Shown: positions 1 through 8,596, counted from the stretch's first letter. The stretch: DNA of 64,000 nucleotides from [Enterobacter] lignolyticus SCF1 (GCF_000164865.1 NC_014618.1:1116001-1180000); one strand, 5' to 3'. Translations and numbers: made by a program. The notes: generated from the letters alone by a model not told the origin.

Positions 1-1
1 C

Positions 2-727
2 GACACGACGTCGCAGGTGGGGCTGTCAGGTTCGTCGCTGGAAGATAAAAACCTGAGCTGGAACGTGCAGCAAGGCTACAACAGTAAAGGCGCGGATGTA
101 CAGGGGAACGCCTCGGTTAACTACAAAGGCCGCCATGGGGAGTATCAGGTTGGTTACAACTATTCCCGTGATAACCGCCAGATGTCTGTCGGGGCGATGG
201 GGGGGGTGGTGGTTCACCCTTATGGCATCTCGGCTACACAGCCTCTTGGCGAGACTATGGCGCTGGTGAAAGCCGACAATGCGGCAGATGTGAAAGTCGC
301 AAATAACAGCGGTATCTATACCGACAGCAAAGGTGTTGCCGTTGTGCCCGATGTGACGCCATATCGAAAGAATAATCTGTCTTTGGATACCGCATCACTC
401 AATAAAAATACCGACGTTCTGAATGACACTCGTACCGTTATTCCGACAAAAGGTGCGCTGACGCTGGCGGATTATCCAACTGTCACCGGCTACAAGGTCA
501 TGCTCCAGTTAACCGGGGAAGAAATTCCCTTTGGTGCAACGGTCAGCATTAGAAACCACGATAACCTTCCAGAAGGCATTGTTGACGATCGCAAGCGTGT
601 CTGGCTTAACGGCGTTCCGGATAAAGGAACTGCGATAGTGAGTTGGACGGGGGGAGGTTGTCAGGCGACTTATCAGATAACGCAGATTTCTGACAAACCG
701 CAAACAATCACTGAGCAATGTCATTGA
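2..727 (+). CDS. Fimbrial outer-membrane usher, C-terminal part (runs in from left edge)
   Basis: C-terminal ~241 residues of a chaperone-usher (FimD/PapC family) usher, the outer-membrane channel through which pilus subunits are exported and assembled. The reading frame is open from base 2, so the true start lies outside the window. Family hallmarks are the end of the beta-barrel, then VVVHPYGISATQPLGE, the TD..G.AVVP..TPYR block and the VIPTKGAL plug/CTD segment. Two cysteines near the end (GGGCQ...EQCH) match the C-terminal domain disulphide of ushers. It is followed 13 bp later by the adhesin gene, the usual usher-adhesin order of a fimbrial operon. Confidence 0.93.
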   Translation, partial: DTTSQVGLSGSSLEDKNLSWNVQQGYNSKGADVQGNASVNYKGRHGEYQVGYNYSRDNRQMSVGAMGGVVVHPYGISATQPLGETMALVKADNAADVKVANNSGIYTDSKGVAVVPDVTPYRKNNLSLDTASLNKNTDVLNDTRTVIPTKGALTLADYPTVTGYKVMLQLTGEEIPFGATVSIRNHDNLPEGIVDDRKRVWLNGVPDKGTAIVSWTGGGCQATYQITQISDKPQTITEQCH

Positions 728-740
728 TCCGGAGAGAAAT

Positions 741-1754
741 ATGTATCGACTTTTATTTATCATAATATTTGCTGCTGTGGGATTGTTTTCTCAAGCAGCT
801 CTGGCATGGCAATGTAATACGGTAACGACGATAACAACAGTGTCGCCGCAGAATATTACGATCTCCCAGGACCTGCCTGTGGGCTCGGTCATTGGTACCC
901 AGATAATTACGCCAACCATTAATGCGTTTAGCTGTTACAATTCTGACCAGGGAAATATTGTTAATCAAACTTTCGGCGTTAAGGGCATTGGAACATATGA
1001 CTCTATGCTTAATAGTCGTCGGATATATAAAACGGAGGTTAGTGGCATCGGATATTCCATATCGGGTTCAACGGCGAACTGTGCAGGAGGAACTGCAGTG
1101 GTCACAGGGAGTAATACCATCCGTGGTCTGGTGGATACGGTCAAACTTTGTGAAAATACCAGTGGGATGATAAATCCCACACTAAATGGCACTGTTACGG
1201 TAACGTTTTATAAGACTGCATCAGAAACAGGGTCAGGAACAATAACGGCAAAAACGGTTGGTTCTCTGATTTTGTTAAGTAATTCGTTATTGTGGCAGTC
1301 ACCAGAGGCGACCGTCGATATCAATGCATTTACGATCACTACGCCTGCTTGTAAAGTGACGACACAGTCTATCTCTGTGGATATGAAAGACGTAAATAAA
1401 AATGAGTTTAATGGTAAAAATTCTACGCCAGGAAATGTGCATACACAATCCTTCACTCTGCCAATGACCTGCAATGCAGGTACTCAGGTTAGTGTGAAAA
1501 TGGAGGGTAATATCTATGATGCGACTAAAGGAGTGATTAATATAATCAGTAATGCGAATGCGGCGACAGGTGTCGGGATCCAATTACTTTATAATAACCA
1601 GCCTTTAACGCTAGGGACTAATTTTCCTGTAGGTTCTTCGTCTGCGGGGGGGAGCTTTTCGGTTCCGCTGCAGGCCAGGTATTATCAGACAGGTGACTCG
1701 ATCACTACCGGTTCAGCCAATGGTGTATTAACTTTTACCATGAGTTATCAGTAA
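741..1754 (+). CDS. FimH-like two-domain fimbrial tip adhesin
   Basis: 337-aa exported protein with a Sec signal peptide of about 22 residues ending ALA before WQC. The N-terminal part (roughly 23-190) is a lectin-like receptor-binding domain with paired cysteines. The C-terminal part (roughly 195-337) is a pilin domain ending in GVGIQLLYN...VPLQARYYQTG...GVLTFTMSYQ, the donor-strand-accepting fold of FimH-type tip adhesins. An AGAG-type ribosome site precedes the ATG. Its place directly after the usher supports a role as the terminal adhesin. The receptor cannot be read from the sequence, because the lectin half is poorly conserved. Confidence 0.88.
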   Translation: MYRLLFIIIFAAVGLFSQAALAWQCNTVTTITTVSPQNITISQDLPVGSVIGTQIITPTINAFSCYNSDQGNIVNQTFGVKGIGTYDSMLNSRRIYKTEVSGIGYSISGSTANCAGGTAVVTGSNTIRGLVDTVKLCENTSGMINPTLNGTVTVTFYKTASETGSGTITAKTVGSLILLSNSLLWQSPEATVDINAFTITTPACKVTTQSISVDMKDVNKNEFNGKNSTPGNVHTQSFTLPMTCNAGTQVSVKMEGNIYDATKGVINIISNANAATGVGIQLLYNNQPLTLGTNFPVGSSSAGGSFSVPLQARYYQTGDSITTGSANGVLTFTMSYQ

Positions 1755-1838
1755 TTATAGTGATGATGACGCTGTTATATGGATGATTTTATCCTGATAC
1801 AAATATAAAAATATTCTTTTGAAGGAAATAATTTTAAC

Positions 1839-2507
1839 GTGATAAAAATAGGACGTGGTTTTTTTAATTTTATTTTAGAGCCGGTGGTCGATAATTCTAT
1901 TGGGGAAGTAATTGGTTATGAAATTCTTTGCCGCTCATGTGACTCCCCGGTTGATAATGAAGTATTTTTCAGGAACCTTGCTATTGAGGAATTGAAAAAG
2001 GTTTTTTTTGCCCAGATTGATTATTTTCTCCAGGCTCTTATTGAAAATAAAATTACTGCAAATCAATTATTTGTTAATGCTCCGGTTGCGTTACTGCTGG
2101 ATGATGAGATCATATGCTCTCTGGCGAGAGTTAAAAAAAATATGGTGGTTAATGTTGAAATTGAATTGGATTTTGAGTCAAAGGAGTGTATCCAGCAAAT
2201 CATCTTAGGAAGAAACAGATTAATGGCGTCGGGGGCAAGCGTACAAATATGGCTGGACGATGTTACAACTTCACGATTTTTTTCTTTGAAAAAGTGGGCC
2301 GATTTAGGATTTAATATAAAGGTAGATAAGAAGTCATTTTGGTCTTTTTATGAGTCAAAAAAAATCCCCCGACAGCTTTTAGCTTTACCAGAGCATCGTT
2401 TTATTATTGAAGGAGTTGAATCTATCGAACATGTCAATTTTTTAAGGGGACATAAAGTAAACCTGGTGCAAGGCTATTTTTGGCCAGCTTTAATATGTGA
2501 TTTATAG
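1839..2507 (+). CDS. Degenerate EAL-domain protein next to fimbrial operon
   Basis: 222-aa stand-alone EAL domain, starting at GTG after a GAAGGA ribosome site. Landmarks of c-di-GMP phosphodiesterases are present but altered: EPVVDNSIGEVIGYEIL (EAL read as EIL), VNVEIELDF where NEITE/E is expected, IWLDDVTT for the DDFGTG block, IKVDKKSF for KIDK, FIIEGVES for AEGVE and VQGYFWP for QGYLF..P. Loss of several metal ligands suggests weak or absent c-di-GMP hydrolysis. Like FimK or YdiV-type proteins, it may act by binding ligand or partner protein. Its position 85 bp after the adhesin suggests it tunes fimbrial expression. Base composition is AT-richer than the usher. Confidence 0.8.
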   Translation: MIKIGRGFFNFILEPVVDNSIGEVIGYEILCRSCDSPVDNEVFFRNLAIEELKKVFFAQIDYFLQALIENKITANQLFVNAPVALLLDDEIICSLARVKKNMVVNVEIELDFESKECIQQIILGRNRLMASGASVQIWLDDVTTSRFFSLKKWADLGFNIKVDKKSFWSFYESKKIPRQLLALPEHRFIIEGVESIEHVNFLRGHKVNLVQGYFWPALICDL

Positions 2508-2529
2508 CTGATAGTTGTACTATTTACTT

Positions 2530-2810
2530 TTTTGTACCGTTCAATAGATCGTCAGATATTTCCTGTGTAGCCCTCGGTCACGCTGCCTTTCTTCATATTC
2601 TACTAACGTTTGGCAGCTATTGGTTTTGGGGGCAAGTGGACGGCTCAGTTGTTCTTGCAGATGCTCCTGTGCATCAATTCTTTTCTCCAGAGAAGTGTAG
2701 AGCTTTACCCGGTAGCTCCGGGCATTGGCAAGGGTAACTGATGAGTAGCTCAGGGCCATCGCCATCATCGAGAACGTAGTCCGCTTTCCTAAATTTGGCG
2801 GATGCGATTT
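2530..2810 (-). pseudogene. Degraded 5' part of a P4/CP4-57-type integrase
   Basis: Read on the minus strand, this stretch preserves pieces of the N-terminal region of the intact integrase at 37760-39001: KADYVL.DGDG.ELL, then VTLANARSYR, then IDAQEH.QEQL..LAPKTNS. About 35 codons between ELLI and VTLA are missing. A frameshift follows, after which NMKKGSVTEGY continues in another frame and meets a stop. This is a relic of an earlier ssrA-directed element and cannot make a recombinase. Confidence 0.8.
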
Positions 2811-2811
2811 A

Positions 2812-3050
2812 CTTAGTGGGCCTGAAAAACAGAGGCGCCTGAAGCTTCAGATTTTGCGGGACACGCAGCGGGTACAAAAAGCCCGTAGGGCTTTCCGCGC
2901 AACGGCATGGAGGGTAATGACACCGGCACCGTTTCATATCGGGTGCCAAAAAGAAGCTGATAACCGTGTTACCGGTGTAGGCCACCAGCACCGAACCGGT
3001 GAACATGGTCGCCAGCATGGCGAGCGCGACGGTTTGACCCTGACCCAAAA
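2812..3050 (-). pseudogene. Integrase-upstream relic joined to truncated nhaC 3' end
   Basis: Bases 2815-2905 resemble the integrase-proximal DNA at 39030-39160 (GAGGCGCCTGAAGC, TTTTGCGGGACA, then AAAAAGCCCGTAGGGCTT). From about 2919 the sequence matches the 3' end of the nhaC gene starting at 5293: ACCGGCACCGTTTCATA, GGGTGCCAAAA, then, after a large internal deletion, GAAGCTGATAACCG and ACATGGTCGCCAGCA. It is therefore a shortened duplicate of the arrangement at 5.2-5.7 kb, with no usable reading frame. Confidence 0.72.
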
Positions 3051-3318
3051 GCAGCTCGGTGCTAAATCAGGGATTTGCGTCATTGTTATGGTTATTTAAT
3101 AGGAATGCTCTTATTTATTGAAAATAACACCAGCATGAATTGATAAGCATCTTTTAAATAAAAAAGATAAAGCAAGTTTATACGCTATAAAAAGAAAGGT
3201 TAAATTTTTAATTATATAAATAATATTGTGATCAAAACTCACGAAGTATCTATGATACGAGAAAAATCGCATCGCCATATCCGATCTCCGTAACGTAGAG
3301 AATCTTATAGGACTGAGT

Positions 3319-3792
3319 ATGAAACTGATTAATTTTATTGGCCTTTTTACTCTCACGTGTAGCATGTCAGCGTTTGCTGAAACGGCCAGTTTTGAACAGC
3401 GCCATGATATTCGTGAGTCGGTACGGGAAGGAAAACACGATGTGCGTGAAGGCACCCGTGAATATCGTGTAGACAATAATACGGGTATTGGCGACAACTC
3501 CAATATCGATGAACGCCATGAAATTCGTGAAAAAAGTCGGGAAACGCATCACGATATACATGAGGCAAGCCGTGAGAATCGTATAGATAATGCGCCGAAG
3601 TGGAATGGCAATAACGGTGAGCGTCTGGAAAATATTGATGGAAACCACGACAGCCGTCAGGATAATCGCAACAAAGACCAGGTTAAACGAAATCATGATC
3701 GTAACCAGGATCAGAGCAAACGAAATCATGACAGAAACAAAGATCAGAGTAAACGCCAACACGACCGCAACAAAGATCAGAGTAAGCGTTAA
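3319..3792 (+). CDS. Repeat-rich secreted charged protein, function unknown
   Basis: 157 aa with a clear Sec signal peptide (MKLINFIGLFTLTCSMSAFA, cleavage before ETA); ribosome site AGGA upstream. The mature part is extremely hydrophilic and built from two kinds of repeat. The first is an N-terminal pair of about 40 residues (RHDIRESVREGKHDVREGTRE / RHEIREKSRETHHDIHEASRE, each followed by a RxDN stretch). The second is a C-terminal run of 11-residue units of the type RNKDQSKRNHD. I recognise no family. The composition suggests a disordered periplasmic or secreted polyampholyte. It lies between the nhaC relic and the IS256-family element, so it may be cargo of an older element. Confidence 0.6.
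   Translation: MKLINFIGLFTLTCSMSAFAETASFEQRHDIRESVREGKHDVREGTREYRVDNNTGIGDNSNIDERHEIREKSRETHHDIHEASRENRIDNAPKWNGNNGERLENIDGNHDSRQDNRNKDQVKRNHDRNQDQSKRNHDRNKDQSKRQHDRNKDQSKR
3670..3789 (+). repeat. 33-bp in-frame tandem repeats
   Basis: About 3.6 copies of a 33-bp unit encoding RN(K/Q)DQ(S/V)KR(N/Q)HD. They differ mainly at third positions, so the copies have diverged while the peptide was kept. Confidence 0.75.
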
Positions 3793-3816
3793 TAAAGAGT
3801 GCGACCTGCTCCCAAA

Positions 3817-5131
3817 GACCCTGTAAATAATTCTGTGTAACTGCCCACTCATTAAAGGTGATCGCTCAGGCGGTCACCGAACTCGATAATAAAGCGACTC
3901 ATTGCCAGCCGCCAGTTCTGGATCGGCATACTCCATTTTTTTGACGCCTCTTTGATAGCCAGATATATAACTTTTCGCACCGAGTCGTCTGTCGGGAACA
4001 CCTTGCGCTTCTTGATGGCTGCGCGGATCACGCTGTTCAGCGACTCGATGGCATTCGTCGTGTAGATGGCCTTGCGGATATCGGGCGGATAGTTGAAGAA
4101 CATATTGAGGTTTTCCCAGTGCGCGCGCCAGCTTTTACTGATCTGCGGGTATTTATCGTCCCAGGCATCCGCGAAGCTATCCAGCTCCATCAGCGCCGCT
4201 TCTTCTGTCGGGGCCTGATACACCGTTTTCAGCCCGCTGGTGACAGCTTTATAGTCTTTCCACGCCACATATTTCAGGCTGTTGCGCACCATATGGATGA
4301 TGCACAGCTGGATGTGAGTCTGCGGATAGACGCTGTTTATCGCATCCGGGAAGCCCTTCAGACCGTCCACGCAGGCAATCAGGATGTCCTGAAGGCCGCG
4401 ATTTTTAAGTTCCGTCAGCACGTTCAGCCAGAACTTTGCGCCTTCGTTTTCAGCCAGCCACATCCCCAGAAGCTCTTTCCGGCCTTCGGTATTGATGCCC
4501 AGCGTCAGGAACACCGCTTTGTTTATCACGCTGCCGTTCTGACGAACCTTTACGACGATACAGTCCATATAAACAATGGGATAGAGTGCATCCAGCTGGC
4601 GGTTCTGCCATTCGGCGACCTGTTCTTTAACGGCATCGGTGACTTTTGAAATCAGCGCAGGTGACACATCCGCGTCGTACATCTCTTTGAACGTAGCGAC
4701 GATTTCCCGAGCGGTCATGCCTCTGGCATACAGGGACAAAATCTGGCTGTCCATCTGCGTGATACGCGTCTGGTTTTTCTTGATTAGCTGCGGCTCAAAG
4801 GTGTTTTCACGGTCGCGCGGCGTGTTCAGCTCGATTTCACCGTCGTCGCACAGCAGCGTTTTGGAAGAGTAGCCATTGCGGGTATTGGTGCCGGTTTTCG
4901 GCGCGTTTTTCTCATACCCGAGGTGGTCGGTCAGTTCAGCATTCAGCGCCGTTTCGACGGTTAACTTCGTCAGCATGCGGGAAAATGCGTTGAGGTCAGC
5001 TTCGGTTTTAAGACCTTTAGCCAGTTCAGCCGCGAGGGCTTTAAGCTTCTTCTCGTCCATAATTTGCCTGTCTCCGTAGTTGGGAGGAACATATCAAAAA
5101 CAGGCAATTACACAATTTTAATTACAGTCTC
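3817..5131 (-). mobile_element. Complete IS256-family insertion sequence
   Basis: 1315 bp. Imperfect terminal inverted repeats start at 3817 (GACCCTGTAAATAATTCTG) and, on the other strand, at 5131 (GAGACTGTAATTAAAATTG). They are flanked by an 8-bp direct repeat CTCCCAAA (3809-3816 and 5132-5139), the target duplication size of this family. It carries one transposase gene. A fragment of the same element occurs at 15372-15463. Confidence 0.88.
3852..5060 (-). CDS. IS256-family (Mutator type) transposase
   Basis: 402 aa, full length for the family. The Mutator/IS256 DDE core is visible: YMDCIVVKVR (first Asp), ILIACVDGLKGFPDAI (second Asp in the DGxxGF block), and FFNYPPDIRKAIYTTNAIESLNSVIR, whose TTNAIESLN carries the catalytic Glu. 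It fills the element between the two inverted repeats and appears intact. The sequence is close to IS285-type transposases as I remember them. The family is certain, the exact IS name is not. Confidence 0.93.
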   Translation of the reverse strand: MDEKKLKALAAELAKGLKTEADLNAFSRMLTKLTVETALNAELTDHLGYEKNAPKTGTNTRNGYSSKTLLCDDGEIELNTPRDRENTFEPQLIKKNQTRITQMDSQILSLYARGMTAREIVATFKEMYDADVSPALISKVTDAVKEQVAEWQNRQLDALYPIVYMDCIVVKVRQNGSVINKAVFLTLGINTEGRKELLGMWLAENEGAKFWLNVLTELKNRGLQDILIACVDGLKGFPDAINSVYPQTHIQLCIIHMVRNSLKYVAWKDYKAVTSGLKTVYQAPTEEAALMELDSFADAWDDKYPQISKSWRAHWENLNMFFNYPPDIRKAIYTTNAIESLNSVIRAAIKKRKVFPTDDSVRKVIYLAIKEASKKWSMPIQNWRLAMSRFIIEFGDRLSDHL

Positions 5132-5149
5132 CTCCCAAAGGATTGACTC

Positions 5150-5292
5150 GTGGTGGTGCTTATAACATCTGCCCATTGCCCGGTTGCCATAATGTTATGG
5201 CACCTCAAAAGCAATCATGCTTTATGAGGTGCCTGAAGCTTCAGATTTTCAGACTTTGCGGAACTTCTCTTCACGTCATGAAGGAGTTAGGG
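5150..5292. other. Second relic of integrase-upstream / att-proximal DNA
   Basis: Contains GGCACCTCAAAAGCAATC...CTTTATGAGGTGCCTGAAGC, nearly the same as the palindromic leader of the intact integrase at 39023-39060 (GGCACCTCAAAAACAATAAAG, then CTTTATGAGGTGCCTAA). CCCATTGCCCGGTTGCCAT just before it matches the integrase start region. No integrase coding sequence follows. The relic runs straight into the end of nhaC at 5293. Confidence 0.72.
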
Positions 5293-6732
5293 TCATGACC
5301 CCGGCGCCGTTTCATACCGGGTGCCAAAACGTGTCCAGCGGGGAATGATGGCAAAGATGATGGCCATCATCAGGCACGACAGGTTAAACAGCACATACGG
5401 CGCATAGTCGAGCGTCGCCACGCCGAGCGTTTTCGCCATAAACATCCCGGATATCGTCCACGGAAACAACCCTTCCAGCAGCGTGGCCCCGGACTCCATC
5501 GCCCGCGACATGTTGACCATATGCAGGTTTTTCTCCTTATAGCAGGGGTCGTACATGCTCTTGACGATAAAGAAGCTGATAACCGCGTTACCGGTGCAGG
5601 CTACCAGCACTGAACTGGTGAACATGGTCGCCAGCAGGGTGCGCGTGACGGTGTTAAGCATCTTCACCAGGCGCCTCAGGATGACCGCCAGCGCGCCCGA
5701 GACATCCAGCGCCGAGGCGAACATAAATGCGCATAGCATCACCACAATTGGGCCGGTCATGGAGTACATGCCGCCCCGGTTCAGCAGCACGTTAATGTTG
5801 CGTCCCGTCGCTTCATCCAGCGCCATCCCGTGCAGGCCGGGCAGCATCTCAGATGTAAAGCCGTTGATGGCGGCGCTGATGATGTCGGCAAGCGTAATCT
5901 CCTGAAACAGCACCGCCAGCACGATGCCGGACAGGGCCGAGGCCACCAGTACGATCGTCGAGTCCCACTTCTTGACGGCCCCGACAAACACCAGCAGCGC
6001 CGGGCAGAGCAGCAGCGGGTTGAGCCAGAACAGCTGCGACAGCGCGTCTTTCATCACCGCAATCGCCTCCATCTGCGCGCCGGTGCCGTCGTGGAGCCGG
6101 CTGCCGAGGGCGTAAAACCCTGCACAGGCCACGGCGAAAGCGGGCAGCGCGGTATAGAGCATATTGCGGATGCTCTGGTACAGGTCGGCCCCGGCGGCGA
6201 TAGCAGCCATGTTGGTGGTGTCGGACAGCGGCGAGAGCTTATCGCCAAAATACGCGCCTGATATCACCGCGCCCGCCGTGACCGGCAGCGAAACGTCCAT
6301 GGCCGACGCGACCGCCATCAGCGCCACGCCAATGGTACCCGCTGTTCCCCATGAGGTGCCGGTGAAGGTGGAGATACAGACCGTGACCAGGAAGGCGGTC
6401 AGATACAGGTACGCCGGGTTGATGGCCGCCAGCCCGTAGTACACCATCAGCGGAATGGTGCCGGAGACCATCCAGCAGCCAATCAGCATCCCGATGGACA
6501 GCAGAATCAGAATGGCGGGCACCGCATCCTTAATTTTTCCGACCAGCGAGGTCATCACTTCGCTCCAGCTACCGCCGTAGTAGCGGGCGTAGAAGCAGGT
6601 GACGATGGTGATGCAGAGTAACGTGAACTCAACCGGATAATTCAGCAGGCCAATACCGGCGGCAAAAATAATAAATATCACCACCAGCAGACCAATTGCG
6701 GAGCCGAAGGACGGCGCGTTGCGTGCAGCCAT
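5293..6732 (-). CDS. NhaC-family Na+/H+ (or substrate/H+) antiporter
   Basis: 479-aa polytopic inner-membrane protein with about 12 hydrophobic segments. The NhaC signature is clear at about 125-175: STFTGTSWGTAGTIG followed by GAVISGAYFGDKLSPLSDTTNMAA. Members exchange Na+ or organic substrates for H+. The start ATG shares its A with the stop of the upstream lyase gene (TAATG), so the two are translationally coupled. That points to transport of a substrate or product of the lyase rather than general sodium homeostasis. Its 3' end is duplicated as a relic at about 2919-3045. Confidence 0.88.
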   Translation of the reverse strand: MAARNAPSFGSAIGLLVVIFIIFAAGIGLLNYPVEFTLLCITIVTCFYARYYGGSWSEVMTSLVGKIKDAVPAILILLSIGMLIGCWMVSGTIPLMVYYGLAAINPAYLYLTAFLVTVCISTFTGTSWGTAGTIGVALMAVASAMDVSLPVTAGAVISGAYFGDKLSPLSDTTNMAAIAAGADLYQSIRNMLYTALPAFAVACAGFYALGSRLHDGTGAQMEAIAVMKDALSQLFWLNPLLLCPALLVFVGAVKKWDSTIVLVASALSGIVLAVLFQEITLADIISAAINGFTSEMLPGLHGMALDEATGRNINVLLNRGGMYSMTGPIVVMLCAFMFASALDVSGALAVILRRLVKMLNTVTRTLLATMFTSSVLVACTGNAVISFFIVKSMYDPCYKEKNLHMVNMSRAMESGATLLEGLFPWTISGMFMAKTLGVATLDYAPYVLFNLSCLMMAIIFAIIPRWTRFGTRYETAPGS

Positions 6733-7958
6733 TATGCCTCTCCTTTATGCATGCCCGCGATGGCGGCGAAGGCCGTGTCCTGGTCGTCAGTCAGCAGCGC
6801 CGGGCTTTCCTGGCCGACGGACAGGCGAATCAGACCGGGGGCGATATGGTCAGCGGCAAGCCCCGCTTCGTTATAGCCCCGGTTGGGGGAGATAATCAGG
6901 CTTTCATAGCCGCCCCAGCTGCAGCCGACTTTGAATATCCGGCAGGCGTCGATAAACCGCTTCACCGTCGCAAAATGCCCGCCGCGGATTTCGAAGGAGA
7001 AGAGGCCAGAGAAGCCGGACATCTGCTGGCGGATAATCGCCTGCTGCTCCGGGGTTGCCAGACAGGGATGACGGATGTTTTCCACCTCCGGGCGGGTGGC
7101 CAGGTATTCAATCACCCGCAGCGCATTCTCCTGATGGCGCGGCATCCGCACCGGCAGGGTGCGCAGCCCGCGCAGCAGCAGCCAGGCGGCGAACGGCGAC
7201 AGCACCGCGCCCAGCAGCTGGTGGGAGAAGTCGCGGATAGCCGCCATCCGTTGCTGCGAGGTGATCACCGCCCCGGCGATTAAATCGCTGTGGCCGCCGA
7301 GGTATTTGGTGCAGGAGTGAATGACGATATCGAAGCCGAGCGTCAGCGGCTTCTGGAACAGCGGGGTGGCCCAGGTGTTGTCGATGGCGCTGGTGATATT
7401 GTGCGCCCTGGCAAGCCGGGCGATGGCGGCCAGATCGACAACGTTCATGGTCATTGTGCCGGGGGATTCGGCGTAAATCATCCGGGTGTCGGGGGTGATT
7501 TTACGGGCGATGCTGTCCAGGTTGCCGTCCAGCACTACATCGTATGTTATGCCGAATTTTTCCGCCATCTGCCGGACCAGCGCCATGGCCGGGCCGTAGA
7601 CGTTGTTCACCAGAATAATGTGATCGCGAGCGTTCAGGTTCGCCATCAGCACCGCGCTGATGGCGCCCATCCCGGAGGCGAAGCAGCGGCAGGCCTCACC
7701 GCGCTCAAGTTTCGCCAGCTTCTGCTCCACCATCTGCACCGTGGGGTTTAACCCCCGGGAATAGATAAAGCGCTCGGCCTCATGGAGCATATCATCGCAG
7801 TAGGCCTGGTAATTTTTCTGCACAAACAGGCTGGTCTGGATAACCGGCGGACTGACCGCGCCAAAATACAATTCATGCGGTTCGTCCAGCCCGGAGCAGG
7901 CCAGATTATCGTCGGCGGCAACGTCATCGTTGCTGAGTAACATCTTACTGATTTCCAT
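6732..7958 (-). CDS. Cys/Met metabolism PLP-dependent lyase
   Basis: 408 aa from the ATG at 7958 (MEISKMLLS), chosen because AGGAAA lies at the right distance; an in-frame start at 8000 is less likely. Cystathionine/methionine gamma-lyase family: SRGLNPTVQMVEQKLAKLE, the PLP-contacting FASGMGAISAV, aspartate in TSAIDNTWATP, and the Schiff-base lysine in SCTKYLGGHSD. The C-terminal domain includes the RLSVGQE arginine. The substrate (cystathionine, methionine or another sulphur amino acid) cannot be fixed by reading. Operon with the NhaC-type transporter downstream. Confidence 0.87.
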   Translation of the reverse strand: MEISKMLLSNDDVAADDNLACSGLDEPHELYFGAVSPPVIQTSLFVQKNYQAYCDDMLHEAERFIYSRGLNPTVQMVEQKLAKLERGEACRCFASGMGAISAVLMANLNARDHIILVNNVYGPAMALVRQMAEKFGITYDVVLDGNLDSIARKITPDTRMIYAESPGTMTMNVVDLAAIARLARAHNITSAIDNTWATPLFQKPLTLGFDIVIHSCTKYLGGHSDLIAGAVITSQQRMAAIRDFSHQLLGAVLSPFAAWLLLRGLRTLPVRMPRHQENALRVIEYLATRPEVENIRHPCLATPEQQAIIRQQMSGFSGLFSFEIRGGHFATVKRFIDACRIFKVGCSWGGYESLIISPNRGYNEAGLAADHIAPGLIRLSVGQESPALLTDDQDTAFAAIAGMHKGEA

Positions 7959-8289
7959 ATTAAATTTCCTGGTGAGTGGCCCTGTGCGCCTGAAAAACAC
8001 ACAGGGTGGCCTTTGCGGGCCGTGTTGGTCCGCATGTATCGGGTATGTCAGAGACGGGCGGTCAGGCAGCTATGGTCTGCCGCGTACTGGACGGGGGGCG
8101 GGTGGCCCGGTTTTCACGGCCCGGAGGCGAAGAACCGCCGGAAGGGAGGCCTGCCTTATGCGGCCCGGCAGGGCGAAGGACGGGTGTGGCTCAGTGGGCA
8201 TAAACAACTCTCCTGTCAGATGGCGTTGATTAATGCGTCCTGTCACTCACGGCGCGGGGCGTGATGCCCCGGAGTTACGGGGTTATGTT
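7959..8289. other. Intergenic region upstream of the lyase-nhaC operon
   Basis: 330 bp, GC-rich. Short open frames here overlap one another and lack a convincing ribosome site or recognisable product. It must hold the promoter of the minus-strand lyase gene. I see no riboswitch that I can name. Confidence 0.5.
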
Positions 8290-8538
8290 TTAACGGTGAA
8301 GCTGGTTACGGGGTAAACGGGTGTCGCGGCAGTTGCGGTAGCGACCGGGCCAGATATCCGACGGGTGCCTGTCCAGGGCGGCGGCAATCAGCCATTCGCC
8401 TTTTGGCCACGGACGCGTCAGCACGTTCGCCAGCGTTGACGAGGCCAGCCCTGCCTGCCGCGAGAGCTTCGCCATGCTGGTGCCGCGCTTGTGCAGAGCG
8501 GCAATGATGTCGGCGGGGTGCCAGTCATGTTTGGTCAT
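8290..8538 (-). CDS. Ner/Nlp-type HTH transcriptional regulator
   Basis: 82 aa. DWHPADIIAALHKRGTSMAKLSRQAGLASSTLANVLTRPWPKGEWLIAAAL..HPSDIWPGRY is the Mu Ner / SfsB (Nlp) helix-turn-helix fold, including the family's WPKGE and PSxIWPxRY endings. Proteins of this family are small DNA-binding regulators. It is transcribed away from the controller-type gene at 8647. The shared 108-bp promoter region carries C-box operators, so the two are likely cross-regulated. Confidence 0.85.
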   Translation of the reverse strand: MTKHDWHPADIIAALHKRGTSMAKLSRQAGLASSTLANVLTRPWPKGEWLIAAALDRHPSDIWPGRYRNCRDTRLPRNQLHR

Positions 8539-8555
8539 TCCGTTTACCTTTTATT

Positions 8556-8572
8556 GTTGACTATAAGTCACA
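8556..8572 (-). promoter_or_regulatory. C-box half/operator in front of the ner-like gene
   Basis: Minus strand reads GTGACTTATAGTCAACA, an inverted GACT..AGTC element like those bound by restriction-modification controller (C) proteins, 18 bp upstream of the ner-like start. Confidence 0.6.
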
Positions 8573-8596
8573 AATTCATGCTAGCACGCATTTTAT

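Noticed and set aside
4119..4649. Plus-strand 176-aa reading frame inside the IS256 transposase
   Set aside because: Antisense shadow of a high-GC conserved gene; no ribosome site and no family.
8006..8264. Several 60-100 aa plus-strand frames upstream of the ner-like gene
   Set aside because: Overlapping frames of similar length with biased composition; none has a credible start or family.
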